From NCBI GenBank assembly GCA_033763355.1, contig JANRKT010000127.1, forward strand, positions 1-17,831: a stretch of DNA of 17,831 nucleotides, written 5' to 3'. Below the pieces are notes generated by a model. That model did not search any database. It saw nothing but the letters and a program-made list of their open reading frames with translations, and was not told the origin of the DNA. This DNA is from JANRKT01 sp033763355. Its GTDB lineage: Bacteria > Bacteroidota > Bacteroidia > Chitinophagales > Chitinophagaceae. The position numbers were made by a program, and so were the translations under genes. Below are positions 1-6,421 of this stretch, one piece after another (positions within the stretch are counted from its first letter, which is position 1; each line of letters starts with the position of its first letter).

Positions 1-1
1 G

Positions 2-526
2 AGCGACATCAGGGGCATGCTGAACGGAACAAGCGGGTACAAATACAAACTGGTAATGGACGGGCTTACTGCCACCAGCACAGTAAGGTATATGATGGAT
101 TCGGTATTGAAGGGTCAGCCTTTTTCCGGCAGGGTTGAGGCGGCAAGGAGCAGCGAAGGGGTTATTGATTATGTCTCTGCCAACAAAGATGCGATAGGTT
201 TTATAGGGGTAAGCTGGATAGGAAACTATGAAGATTCCGCCCAGCTGAGTTTTTTACAAAAGGTAAAAATAGCGTCCCTCCAGTGCGCCAATTGTGATGA
301 AGAAGTGTATGTAAAACCTTACCAGGCCAATATTGCCCTGAGAAGGTACCCGATGATAAGGGGGGTGTATTACATTTTAAAAGAGAATTACAAGGGATTG
401 GGAAAAAGTTTTGTAAACTTTCTTGCACACGAAAAGGGGCAGCTGATTTTTAAAAGGGCGTACCTGTGGCCGGCAAGGATGACTTTTTCTATAAGGGATG
501 CCAGTTTGAAGGAAAGCGAATACTGA
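2..526 (+). CDS. PstS-like phosphate/substrate-binding protein, C-terminal part (5' end outside window)
   Basis: The frame is open from the first bases, with no stop before the left edge, so this is the C-terminal ~174 residues of a longer protein and the Met at position 17 is probably internal. The segments DAIGFIGVSWI and ALRRYPMIRGVYYILKE resemble the C-terminal lobe of PstS-family periplasmic binding proteins, where a YP-x-x-R-x-x-Y segment is typical. The likely role is binding phosphate or another anion in the periplasm, but the ligand-binding N-terminal lobe is missing and no permease genes are visible, so the substrate is open. In Bacteroidota such proteins often sit beside exbB/exbD/tonB genes and a TPR protein (recollection). 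Here a TPR gene follows after 39 nt on the same strand, suggesting co-transcription. The family call is reasonably secure; the substrate is not. Confidence 0.72.
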   Translation, partial: SDIRGMLNGTSGYKYKLVMDGLTATSTVRYMMDSVLKGQPFSGRVEAARSSEGVIDYVSANKDAIGFIGVSWIGNYEDSAQLSFLQKVKIASLQCANCDEEVYVKPYQANIALRRYPMIRGVYYILKENYKGLGKSFVNFLAHEKGQLIFKRAYLWPARMTFSIRDASLKESEY

Positions 527-565
527 TTTGCTATATATTTACGAAAACTAAAACCTACGACTACA

Positions 566-2248
566 ATGTCAAAAATCAAATTCAGTTTTATAGCAGCCTT
601 TGTGTTGATGGGCGGCATTACAATGGCCCAGTCTCTGCAGGACGGGAAAAAGATGTTGTATTATCAGCGTTTCAAAAGCGCTAAAGATGCTTTTGAAAAG
701 TTAGTATCTGCCAACCCGGCCAGTCCGGAAGCCAGTTACTGGCTGGGCCAGGCATTCATTGCCATGAAGAATGTGCCTGCGGCTAAAGACGTTTACAGGA
801 AGGCACTGGAAACAGGCAGCAACGGAAGCAACCCCCTCCTTCTTGCAGGTATGGGGCACATTGAATTATTGGAAAATAAAGCAAACGATGCACGCCAGCG
901 TTTTGAAATGGCCATCAGCCTTACCAAGGCAAAAGACATTAATGTACTGAATGCAATAGGCGAGGCAAATGCCGATACAAAAAACGGCGATGCCGGTTAT
1001 GCTATTGAAAAATTAAAGCTGGCCACAGCTATTAAAGGCTTTAAAGAACCCGATGTGTACATTAACATGGGCGATGCCTACAGCAGGATGATGGATGGCG
1101 GCGGCGCCGTAACATCTTACCAGAACGCCCTGGGCATTGATGCAAAATATGCTGCAGCCAAATACAAGATTGGCAAGATATACCTTACACAGGGCAGGGG
1201 CCAGGAAGACCTCTTCCTGAAATATTTTACTGATGCGGTTACCGACGATCCGTCATACAGCCCGGCATATTATGATTTATACGCCTGGTATTTCTTCCGT
1301 GATGTAAACAAAGCGGTAGATTATTTTAATAAATACAAGGCCAATGCAGATGCAGGCCCTGCGCTGGATTATGAAGAAGCCAGTTTGTATTTTGCCAAAA
1401 GCGATTTTCAAACAGCCATCAGCAAGGCTGACCTGTTGTTGCAGACACAGGGCGCCAACGCTGACACCAGGTTGTACAGGTTGAAAGGGTACAGTTATGA
1501 TAAGCTCGGTGATTCATTGAATGCCCTTAAAAACATGGAAACATTTTTCGGCAAGGCAAGGGAAGACCAGATCAATCCAGATAACTATATTTTAATGGCC
1601 AATTTGCTGGGAAAGTTTCCTGATAAGCAGGCGCAGTATGACATATATGTAAATAAAGCTATTGAAGTGGATACACTTGTAGCAAACAAGGTAGAATATG
1701 CCACCAAAGCATCTCTTTATTACAAAAAAGCGGGTGATATGGTAAAAAGTGCAGACTGGTTGCTGAAGATATTCGGCTTTAAACCCACGCCATCTAAAAC
1801 TGATATATACAATGCAGGATATGCTTATTTCCAGGCGGAAAGGTTTAATACGTCAGATAGCGTTTTCACTTTATATAAGCAAAAGTATGCAGATGAAACA
1901 TATGGATATTACTGGTGTTTCCGCAGCAAATGGAAAATTGATTCTACCCTTGAACTGGGGCTTCCATATGATGATGCTATTAAGTTTACTGAAATAGCTG
2001 AAAAAGATAAGGTGAGGAACAAGAATACACTCAATGTTGCTTATGGTTATTTAGCCGGTTATACAGCTAACATTAAAAAAGATTATCCAGCGGCTATTAC
2101 TTATCTTGACAAGATGCTTGAACTGGATCCAACCAACCAGGATGTAATTAAAAATAAAGAAATCATTCAAAAGGCCATGAAGGGCGCCCCGAATGCAGGC
2201 GGCCCCGCTCCGCCCAAAAGCGGCGGAAACAACAAACCTGATAAATAG
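566..2248 (+). CDS. Exported tetratricopeptide-repeat protein
   Basis: A 560-residue protein with a signal peptide (residues ~1-21, basic MSKIKF, a hydrophobic core, then AQ|S). It is almost entirely helical repeats: TPR-like units run from about residue 25 to 150 (for example SPEASYWLGQAFIAMKN), continue through ~160-215 and ~300-420, and end with a clear unit at ~505-545 (YPAAITYLDKMLELDPTNQ). The last ~20 residues are a Gly/Pro/Asn/Lys-rich tail. No catalytic motif is visible, so a scaffold or partner-binding role in the periplasm is the best inference. The gene lies 39 nt after the PstS-like gene and ends just before a strong terminator, so it is probably the last gene of the upstream operon and not part of the nuo transcript. 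Its partner is unknown; the adjacent binding protein is the obvious candidate. Confidence 0.85.
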   Translation: MSKIKFSFIAAFVLMGGITMAQSLQDGKKMLYYQRFKSAKDAFEKLVSANPASPEASYWLGQAFIAMKNVPAAKDVYRKALETGSNGSNPLLLAGMGHIELLENKANDARQRFEMAISLTKAKDINVLNAIGEANADTKNGDAGYAIEKLKLATAIKGFKEPDVYINMGDAYSRMMDGGGAVTSYQNALGIDAKYAAAKYKIGKIYLTQGRGQEDLFLKYFTDAVTDDPSYSPAYYDLYAWYFFRDVNKAVDYFNKYKANADAGPALDYEEASLYFAKSDFQTAISKADLLLQTQGANADTRLYRLKGYSYDKLGDSLNALKNMETFFGKAREDQINPDNYILMANLLGKFPDKQAQYDIYVNKAIEVDTLVANKVEYATKASLYYKKAGDMVKSADWLLKIFGFKPTPSKTDIYNAGYAYFQAERFNTSDSVFTLYKQKYADETYGYYWCFRSKWKIDSTLELGLPYDDAIKFTEIAEKDKVRNKNTLNVAYGYLAGYTANIKKDYPAAITYLDKMLELDPTNQDVIKNKEIIQKAMKGAPNAGGPAPPKSGGNNKPDK

Positions 2249-2273
2249 TTTTTTTAACTTATAAATAGTTTTG

Positions 2274-2304
2274 ACCCCGGTATTCTTTGCCGGGGTTTTT
2301 ATTT
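2274..2304 (+). terminator. Rho-independent terminator after the TPR gene
   Basis: A perfect 7-bp stem, ACCCCGG (2274-2280) with CCGGGGT (2290-2296), encloses a 9-nt loop and is followed by TTTTATTTT. It lies 25 nt after the TPR stop codon and before the nuoA promoter candidate, so it separates the PstS/TPR transcript from the complex I operon. Confidence 0.85.
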
Positions 2305-2314
2305 TCAACCAAAA

Positions 2315-2345
2315 ATTGTTTTTCTGTGCTGCTGCCTTATTTTTG
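2315..2345 (+). promoter_or_regulatory. Candidate Bacteroidota-type promoter for the nuo operon
   Basis: TATTTTTG at 2338-2345 matches the Bacteroidota -7 consensus TAnnTTTG exactly. A TTG at 2316-2318 (ATTG context) lies 19 nt upstream, in the range expected for the -33 TTTG element. Initiation would fall near 2352, giving a leader of about 17 nt before the nuoA ATG at 2369. The position between a strong terminator and the first gene of the operon supports the call. The consensus is established for the phylum; use of this site is inferred. Confidence 0.6.
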
Positions 2346-2368
2346 TTGCAAGGCAAACGCTTACAGGC

Positions 2369-2785
2369 ATGAATTTTTCCTACCTGCTCCAAACACCCGT
2401 TATCAACACGGCCAATGATGTAAACAGCTCATCAAATTATTTCCCTATAGGCATCCAGTTTTTGTTTGCCATCCTGTTTGTGGCGGCAATGATGGGTATT
2501 ACCCATTTGCTGGGGCCCAAAAGGGCTACAGAAGACAAACTGCAGACTTTTGCAAGCGGTATTGAAAGCCACGGTAATGCGAGGCAGCCTATGGCAATTA
2601 AATATTTTCTTGTCGCTATATTGTTTGTGCTTTTTGATGTGGAGGTTATTTTCTTTTACCCTTACGCAGTAAATTTCAGGGAGCTGGGCTGGAATGGTTT
2701 CCTTGCAGTGGTTTTATTTGTAAGTTTTTTCCTTGCAGGATTTGTATATATCATAAAAAAAGGAGCTTTGCAGTGGGAAGATTAA
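2369..2785 (+). CDS. nuoA: NADH-quinone oxidoreductase subunit A
   Basis: A 138-residue membrane subunit of complex I (ND3 homologue), first gene of the cluster. Three hydrophobic segments (~27-47, ~79-99, ~109-130) match the family's three helices. The signature KYFLVAILFVLFDVEVIFFY (78-97) carries the conserved acidic pair of helix 2. The loop that in many homologues reads YECG is FASG here (61-64), followed by IESHGNARQPM, so the ND3 loop Cys is replaced by Ser63 and the preceding Glu by Ala62. The loop lies near the quinone-binding junction with NuoB, NuoD and NuoH. The ATG at 2369 is the first good start downstream of the terminator and promoter candidate. No Shine-Dalgarno sequence is evident, as is usual in this phylum. 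Confidence 0.95.
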   Translation: MNFSYLLQTPVINTANDVNSSSNYFPIGIQFLFAILFVAAMMGITHLLGPKRATEDKLQTFASGIESHGNARQPMAIKYFLVAILFVLFDVEVIFFYPYAVNFRELGWNGFLAVVLFVSFFLAGFVYIIKKGALQWED

Positions 2786-2853
2786 TGTGATGATATCCTG
2801 ATGTGATGATGTTGTGACGCCCAGATGGAACTTTTGACTTGCTATGATGTTGT
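2785..2853 (+). repeat. Short direct repeats in the nuoA-nuoB spacer
   Basis: ATGTGATGAT occurs at 2785-2794 and again at 2801-2810; ATGATGTTGT occurs at 2806-2815 and 2844-2853. The 122-nt spacer thus has a low-complexity (TGATG)-rich first half. It contains no credible gene or hairpin. Similar GATGTGATGAT strings are, from memory, common in Bacteroidota intergenic DNA; that recollection is unverified. Confidence 0.55.
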
Positions 2854-2907
2854 TAGTTGAGGTATTTGTCTTTGAAATTTTCGAACAAAGAATTTTCAAA
2901 TTTTTTT

Positions 2908-3495
2908 ATGGCACGTCCCGTACGTTTTAATATCAAAAGCAAAGACACAAAGGACTGGGGCATTAATATGGCCTCAGCCCCGGATGGCATGACCGGTGAG
3001 GGTTTCTTTGCTGCCAAATTAAGCGATGTGGTCGGGCTTGCCCGTAAAAATTCCATATGGCCATTGCCTTTTGCCACATCATGCTGCGGAATTGAGTTTA
3101 TGGCTACCATGGGCTCGCATTACGATCTTTCACGGTTTGGTTCAGAAAGAGTAGGCTTTTCTCCCCGCCAGTGCGATTTGCTGATGGTGATGGGCACCAT
3201 TGCAAAAAAAATGGGGCCTGTTGTAAAACAGGTTTACCTGCAAATGGCAGAACCAAGATGGGTGATTGCGGTTGGCGCCTGCGCCAGCAGCGGTGGCATA
3301 TTCGATACCTATTCTGTTTTGCAGGGTATTGACCAGGTTGTTCCGGTAGATGTGTATGTGCCCGGTTGCCCGCCCAGACCTGAAGCCATACTGGATGGCT
3401 TTATGAAGATACAGGAACTGGTAGGCAACGAAAGCATCAGAAGAAGAAATACCGATAAGTACAAACTATTGCTGGAGAGTTATGGAATTCAATAA
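2908..3495 (+). CDS. nuoB: NADH-quinone oxidoreductase subunit B
   Basis: Carries the terminal [4Fe-4S] cluster N2, which passes electrons to quinone at the NuoB/NuoD interface. The four ligand cysteines are visible: the adjacent pair C59-C60 in ATSCCGIEF, C125 in GACASSGG and C154 in VPGCPPRPEA. Their spacing (65 and 29 residues) agrees with what I remember for E. coli NuoB. I chose the ATG at 2908 (195 residues, MARPVRFNIKSK), preceded by a T-rich stretch. The frame stays open upstream to a TTG at 2857, but those 17 extra residues are atypical and have no ribosome-binding support. The gene follows nuoA after 122 nt and precedes nuoC. Confidence 0.96.
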   Translation: MARPVRFNIKSKDTKDWGINMASAPDGMTGEGFFAAKLSDVVGLARKNSIWPLPFATSCCGIEFMATMGSHYDLSRFGSERVGFSPRQCDLLMVMGTIAKKMGPVVKQVYLQMAEPRWVIAVGACASSGGIFDTYSVLQGIDQVVPVDVYVPGCPPRPEAILDGFMKIQELVGNESIRRRNTDKYKLLLESYGIQ

Positions 3496-3552
3496 TTTTT
3501 CCTTGCAATGAACAGCCCGGTTTAAAATAAATTTTTTATTACATTATGTTTT

Positions 3553-3570
3553 CCTCCTTTGGGGTATGGG
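3553..3570 (+). repeat. CCTCCTTTGGGG-type palindrome across the nuoC start
   Basis: CCTCCTTTGGGGTATGGG. CTCC (3554-3557) can pair with GGGG (3561-3564, one G-U pair) around a TTT loop, and the nuoC ATG (3566-3568) lies inside the element, between two G runs. It aligns with the copies before nuoD (4115-4134) and nuoF (6401-6421): C-run, TTT(A), G-run, a few bases, second G-run. The pairing is weak, and the copy is degenerate relative to nuoD and nuoF. Confidence 0.55.
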
Positions 3571-4069
3571 TTTAACAAACGAAATAATAAAGAACCGTCT
3601 TAGCGAAAAATTCGGCGGCGTATTAACCGAATGGGGTGAGCCTTATGGTTTGCTTACGCTTACTGCGCCAAAGGAAATGAACCTGAAAGTGATGAATTTC
3701 CTCTATGATGAACCCGATTTAAAGTTTCGTTTTTTAACTGATCTTACAGCGGTTCATTATCCTGACAGAAAAGGTGAAGAACTATGTGTGGTGTATCACC
3801 TGCACAACATGGTTGATAACATCCGTATAAGATTAAAAGTATATGCTCCGGTTGATCAGCCTGATGTTTATACGGCAACAGGTTTATTTTCTTCAGCCAA
3901 CTGGATGGAGAGGGAAACATATGATTTCTTTGGTGTGAATTTCGTCGGTCACCCCAATTTAAAGCGGATACTGAATGTGGATGAAATGGATTATTTCCCG
4001 ATGCGAAAAGAATTTCCGCTTGAAGACCAGAGCAGGATTGATAAAGATGATGAAATGTTTGGGCGATGA
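3566..4069 (+). CDS. nuoC: NADH-quinone oxidoreductase subunit C (30 kDa)
   Basis: A 167-residue peripheral-arm subunit with no cofactor of its own; it packs against NuoB, NuoD and NuoI. The 30-kDa signature is intact at 111-133: WMERETYDFFGVNF followed by GHPNLKRIL. It ends with the usual YFPMRKEFPLED region, then a short acidic tail. It is a stand-alone gene, not fused to nuoD as in E. coli. The start at 3566 gives MGLTNEIIKNRLSEKF, a typical N-terminus for the stand-alone form, and the next in-frame Met is too far in. The start codon lies within a palindromic repeat, so part of the element's 3' side encodes the first residues (M-G-L). Confidence 0.95.
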   Translation: MGLTNEIIKNRLSEKFGGVLTEWGEPYGLLTLTAPKEMNLKVMNFLYDEPDLKFRFLTDLTAVHYPDRKGEELCVVYHLHNMVDNIRIRLKVYAPVDQPDVYTATGLFSSANWMERETYDFFGVNFVGHPNLKRILNVDEMDYFPMRKEFPLEDQSRIDKDDEMFGR

Positions 4070-4114
4070 GGTTTTTTACAGATTAAAAATGATTTATAAA
4101 CAAAGCAATAAATT

Positions 4115-4134
4115 CCCCTTTAGGGGATAGGGGC
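4115..4134 (+). repeat. CCCCTTTAGGGG palindrome abutting the nuoD start
   Basis: CCCCTTTAGGGGATAGGGGC ends one base before the nuoD ATG (4135). CCCC (4115-4118) can pair either with GGGG 4123-4126 (4-nt loop) or with the second GGGG at 4130-4133, so two mutually exclusive hairpins are possible right at the translation start. Its core is identical to the nuoF copy. Confidence 0.75.
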
Positions 4135-5364
4135 ATGACAGAACAGCTTCAGCATATTAAACTACCGGAAGGATCAATTGAAAAGCAAACCACCACGCTT
4201 AACCTTGGCCCTACGCATCCTGCTACGCACGGTGTTTTTCAGAATATACTTGAACTGGACGGTGAAAGAATTGTAGATGCGGAATCAACAGTGGGTTACA
4301 TTCACCGTGCATTTGAAAAAATTGCGGAACGCAGGCCTTATTACCAGGTTACGCCGCTTACTGACAGGTTAAACTATTGCTCGGCGCCCATAAATAACAT
4401 GGGCTGGCATATGACCTGCGAAAAATTAATGGGGGTAAAAACTCCCAAAAGAGTGGACTATCTCCGTGTTATTATCATGGAGCTTGCAAGGATTACCGAT
4501 CATCTTATCTGCAATTCTATTGTTGGTGTTGACTCCGGTGCATACACGGGTTTTCTCTATGTAATGCAATACCGCGAATTGGTTTATGAAATTTACGAAG
4601 AAGTATGCGGCTCCAGGTTAACCACCAACATTGGACGTATTGGCGGGTTTGAAAGAGATTTTACCAATACTGCATTTGAAAAGCTGGAAAAATTCCTTAA
4701 AGAATACCCTGGGGTTTTAAAGGAGTTTGAAAACCTTTTTACCCGCAACCGCATATTTGTTGAGCGTACCAAAGGCACGGGAACCATTACTGCAGAAAGG
4801 GCGCTGAACTATGGTTTTACCGGCCCTAACCTTCGTGCTACGGGAGTTGATTATGATGTAAGGGCACATGCACCTTACTCTTCCTACGAAGATTTCAATT
4901 TCAATATTCACGTGGGCAGCACAGGTGATAATTATGATAAATTTTTAGTGCGCAATGCAGAAATGTGGGAGTCGCTGAATATTATTGAACAGGCTTATAA
5001 AAAAGTGCAGGAATTTAAAGGCGCTGAAGCCGAAGTTTATCATGCAGATGTGCCTGAATATTATTTACCGGAAAAGCAGGATGTTTATACAAAAATGGAA
5101 GCGCTGATATGGCATTTTAAAATTGTGATGGGTGAAACAGAAATTCCTGCAGGTGAGGTTTATCATTCAGTAGAAGGCGCCAATGGTGAACTGGGTTTTT
5201 ATTTGATCAGTGACGGGGGGAGGGCCCCATACCGCTTGCATTTCCGCAGGCCCTGTTTTATTTATTACCAGGCATATGCTGAAATTGTAAAAGGGAGTAT
5301 GCTGAGTGATGCCATCATTACCATGAGCAGTTTAAACCTTATTGCAGGGGAAATGGATGCCTGA
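4135..5364 (+). CDS. nuoD: NADH-quinone oxidoreductase subunit D (49 kDa)
   Basis: A 409-residue subunit related to the large subunit of [NiFe] hydrogenases; with NuoB it forms the quinone-reduction pocket. Visible signatures are GPTHPATHG (residues 26-34, with the quinone-site loop His), VGYIHRAFEKIAERR, ITDHLICN, IGRIGGFERDF, and a C-terminal GRAPYRLHFRRPCF segment. Length is typical of stand-alone NuoD. The protein ends AGEMDA, whereas many homologues end in D-R after the same GE/GD turn; I am not sure how common the Ala ending is in Bacteroidota. The stop TGA is followed directly by TAA. The start ATG (4135) directly follows the CCCCTTTAGGGG element. Confidence 0.96.
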   Translation: MTEQLQHIKLPEGSIEKQTTTLNLGPTHPATHGVFQNILELDGERIVDAESTVGYIHRAFEKIAERRPYYQVTPLTDRLNYCSAPINNMGWHMTCEKLMGVKTPKRVDYLRVIIMELARITDHLICNSIVGVDSGAYTGFLYVMQYRELVYEIYEEVCGSRLTTNIGRIGGFERDFTNTAFEKLEKFLKEYPGVLKEFENLFTRNRIFVERTKGTGTITAERALNYGFTGPNLRATGVDYDVRAHAPYSSYEDFNFNIHVGSTGDNYDKFLVRNAEMWESLNIIEQAYKKVQEFKGAEAEVYHADVPEYYLPEKQDVYTKMEALIWHFKIVMGETEIPAGEVYHSVEGANGELGFYLISDGGRAPYRLHFRRPCFIYYQAYAEIVKGSMLSDAIITMSSLNLIAGEMDA

Positions 5365-5368
5365 TAAG

Positions 5369-5398
5369 AATTTAAAAATTTGAAAATGTGCAAATGAG
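5369..5398 (+). repeat. AATTTGAAAATGTG-type simple repeat supplying the nuoE start
   Basis: The whole nuoD-nuoE spacer is an A/T-rich string built of related units (AATTTAAA, AATTTGAAAATG, TGCAAATG). It contains an ATG at 5386 (out of frame), a GTG at 5388 and an ATG at 5394 (both in the nuoE frame). From memory, TTTGAAAATGTG strings recur in Bacteroidota intergenic DNA; this is unverified. If it is an inserted repeat, it provides nuoE's start region. Confidence 0.5.
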
Positions 5399-5891
5399 AT
5401 TTTCAGAAGAAAAATTAAAAGAAGTTCAGCGCATCATCAGCTTTTACCCGGAGGGAAAGCAGAAAAGCGCTGTAATACCTGTATTGCACCTTGCGCAGCA
5501 TGAGTTTGGCGGATGGCTTAGCCCCGAGACAATGGATTATGTGGCTTCGTTACTGAACATTACCCCGATAGAAGTATATGAAGTAGCTACTTTTTACAGC
5601 ATGTACAATTTAAAACCGGTTGGCAAATATATGTTTGAGGTTTGCCAGACGGGGCCCTGTATGCTGAACGGAAGCGATGAAATTATAAAATACATTGGTG
5701 AGAAATTAGGCATTAAACCCGGACAGACTACAGCAGACGGTATGTTTACACTCAAGACTGTAGAATGTCTTGGAGCATGTGGTTATGCTCCGATGATGCA
5801 AATGGGCAAACATTACAGGGAACATCTGACAAAAGAAAAAGTGGATGATATTATTGAAGAGTGCAGGAAGAATGCGGCGGCGAATAACTGA
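5394..5891 (+). CDS. nuoE: NADH-quinone oxidoreductase subunit E (24 kDa)
   Basis: A 165-residue thioredoxin-fold [2Fe-2S] subunit (cluster N1a) of the NADH-oxidising module. Ligands are visible as C84 and C89 (CQTGPC) and C125 and C129 (CLGAC). The N-terminal helical domain contains VIPVLHLAQHEFGGWLS and the family motif VATFYSMY (64-71). The ATG at 5394 gives MRFSEEKLKEVQ; a GTG two codons earlier (5388) is an equal alternative adding only MQ. The gene follows nuoD by about 29 nt and is separated from nuoF by a small exported-protein gene, unlike the usual direct nuoE-nuoF order. Confidence 0.95.
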   Translation: MRFSEEKLKEVQRIISFYPEGKQKSAVIPVLHLAQHEFGGWLSPETMDYVASLLNITPIEVYEVATFYSMYNLKPVGKYMFEVCQTGPCMLNGSDEIIKYIGEKLGIKPGQTTADGMFTLKTVECLGACGYAPMMQMGKHYREHLTKEKVDDIIEECRKNAAANN

Positions 5892-5916
5892 TATTGTTAT
5901 CTCTATAAAATCAGTA

Positions 5917-6342
5917 ATGAAAGTTATTCTGTTTATAGTAACGTTCTTTGTTTTAGGTTCAAACATTTTTGCACAGGCCGACAGCATAACATTAAAAGAA
6001 GCAATAGCAAGACTCAATAAAGCCCTTATTGAAAAGGATGCAGAAGTTTTGAAAGCGGTATTGCATAAAGATGCAAGTTTTGGTCATTCCAGCGGCTGGG
6101 CGCAAACCAAAGAAGATGTACTCAATGATTTTAAAAGCGGCAAACTAGTTTATCATAAAATTGAAAACAGCAATATCAGCCTTGTTGCAGTAAATAAAAA
6201 ATGGGCAACGGTAAGAACAAACACCCATGCCGAAGGAACAAACGGGGGAAATGCATTTAACCTCAACCTGCATGTTTTACAGGTATGGGTTAAAACAAAA
6301 AAGGGTTGGCAACTGGCTGCAAGGCAAAGTGCGAAATTATAG
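5917..6342 (+). CDS. Exported NTF2/DUF4440-like (SnoaL-fold) small protein within the nuo operon
   Basis: A 141-residue protein starting at the ATG at 5917, which gives a clean signal peptide (MKVILFIVTFFVLGSNIFAQA, cleavage near residue 20). The frame is open further upstream, but that start would overlap nuoE and spoil the signal peptide. The mature part looks like an NTF2-like DUF4440 domain: helix LKEAIARLNKALIEKDAEVLKAVL, then HKDASFGHSSGWAQTKEDVL (the H-S-x-G-x-x-x-T-K pattern of the family) and a terminal strand GWQLAARQSAKL. These domains are alpha+beta barrels often binding small ligands or acting as dimeric enzymes; the function here is unknown. It lies 25 nt after nuoE and 79 nt before nuoF on the same strand, so it is almost certainly co-transcribed with complex I. 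It is not a known core subunit, and its periplasmic location separates it from the cytoplasmic NuoE/F/G module. Confidence 0.8.
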   Translation: MKVILFIVTFFVLGSNIFAQADSITLKEAIARLNKALIEKDAEVLKAVLHKDASFGHSSGWAQTKEDVLNDFKSGKLVYHKIENSNISLVAVNKKWATVRTNTHAEGTNGGNAFNLNLHVLQVWVKTKKGWQLAARQSAKL

Positions 6343-6364
6343 CCCTTACCCTGAAGGGAAGGGG
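6343..6364 (+). repeat. CCCTTACCC...GGGAAGGGG hairpin after the DUF4440-like gene
   Basis: CCCTT (6343-6347) pairs with AAGGG (6359-6363) and CCC (6349-6351) with GGG (6356-6358), around a TGAA loop with one bulged A. This is an 8-bp stem starting right after the stop codon. No T-run follows, so it is not a canonical terminator. It may stabilise the upstream 3' end or be another member of the C-run/G-run repeat family. Confidence 0.6.
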
Positions 6365-6400
6365 AGCAAAATATTATTGTAAACAGGAAATATAAATTGG

Positions 6401-6421
6401 CCCCTTTAGGGGTTGGGGTTT
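6401..6421 (+). repeat. CCCCTTTAGGGG palindrome abutting the nuoF start
   Basis: CCCCTTTAGGGG (6401-6412) is followed by TT, a second GGGG (6415-6418) and TTT, then the nuoF ATG at 6422. The 12-nt core is identical to the copy before nuoD, and the G-run/TTT tail resembles the nuoC copy. Two alternative CCCC:GGGG hairpins are possible. Confidence 0.75.

Noticed and set aside
534..541. TATATTTA before the TPR gene as a promoter.
   Set aside because: It misses the final G of TAnnTTTG, and the nearest TTTG is 25 nt away; the short spacing to the PstS-like gene fits co-transcription better.
2857..2907. An upstream TTG start for nuoB adding 17 residues.
   Set aside because: The added residues are atypical for NuoB, have no ribosome-binding support, and the ATG at 2908 gives cysteine spacing and length typical of the family.
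5845..5916. A longer form of the DUF4440-like protein starting inside nuoE.
   Set aside because: The extension would bury the signal peptide and overlap nuoE by 47 nt; the ATG at 5917 gives a standard exported protein.
6413..6421. A TTG start for nuoF within the CCCCTTTAGGGG element; similar TTG starts for nuoI at 10253 and nuoK at 11428.
   Set aside because: All three are created by the repeats, add only 3-6 residues, and are followed by a good ATG that gives the usual N-terminus.
6343..6421. CRISPR-like or mobile-element ends in the repeat-rich spacers.
   Set aside because: The repeats are short, irregularly spaced and of different types; there is no regular repeat-spacer array, transposase gene or target-site duplication.
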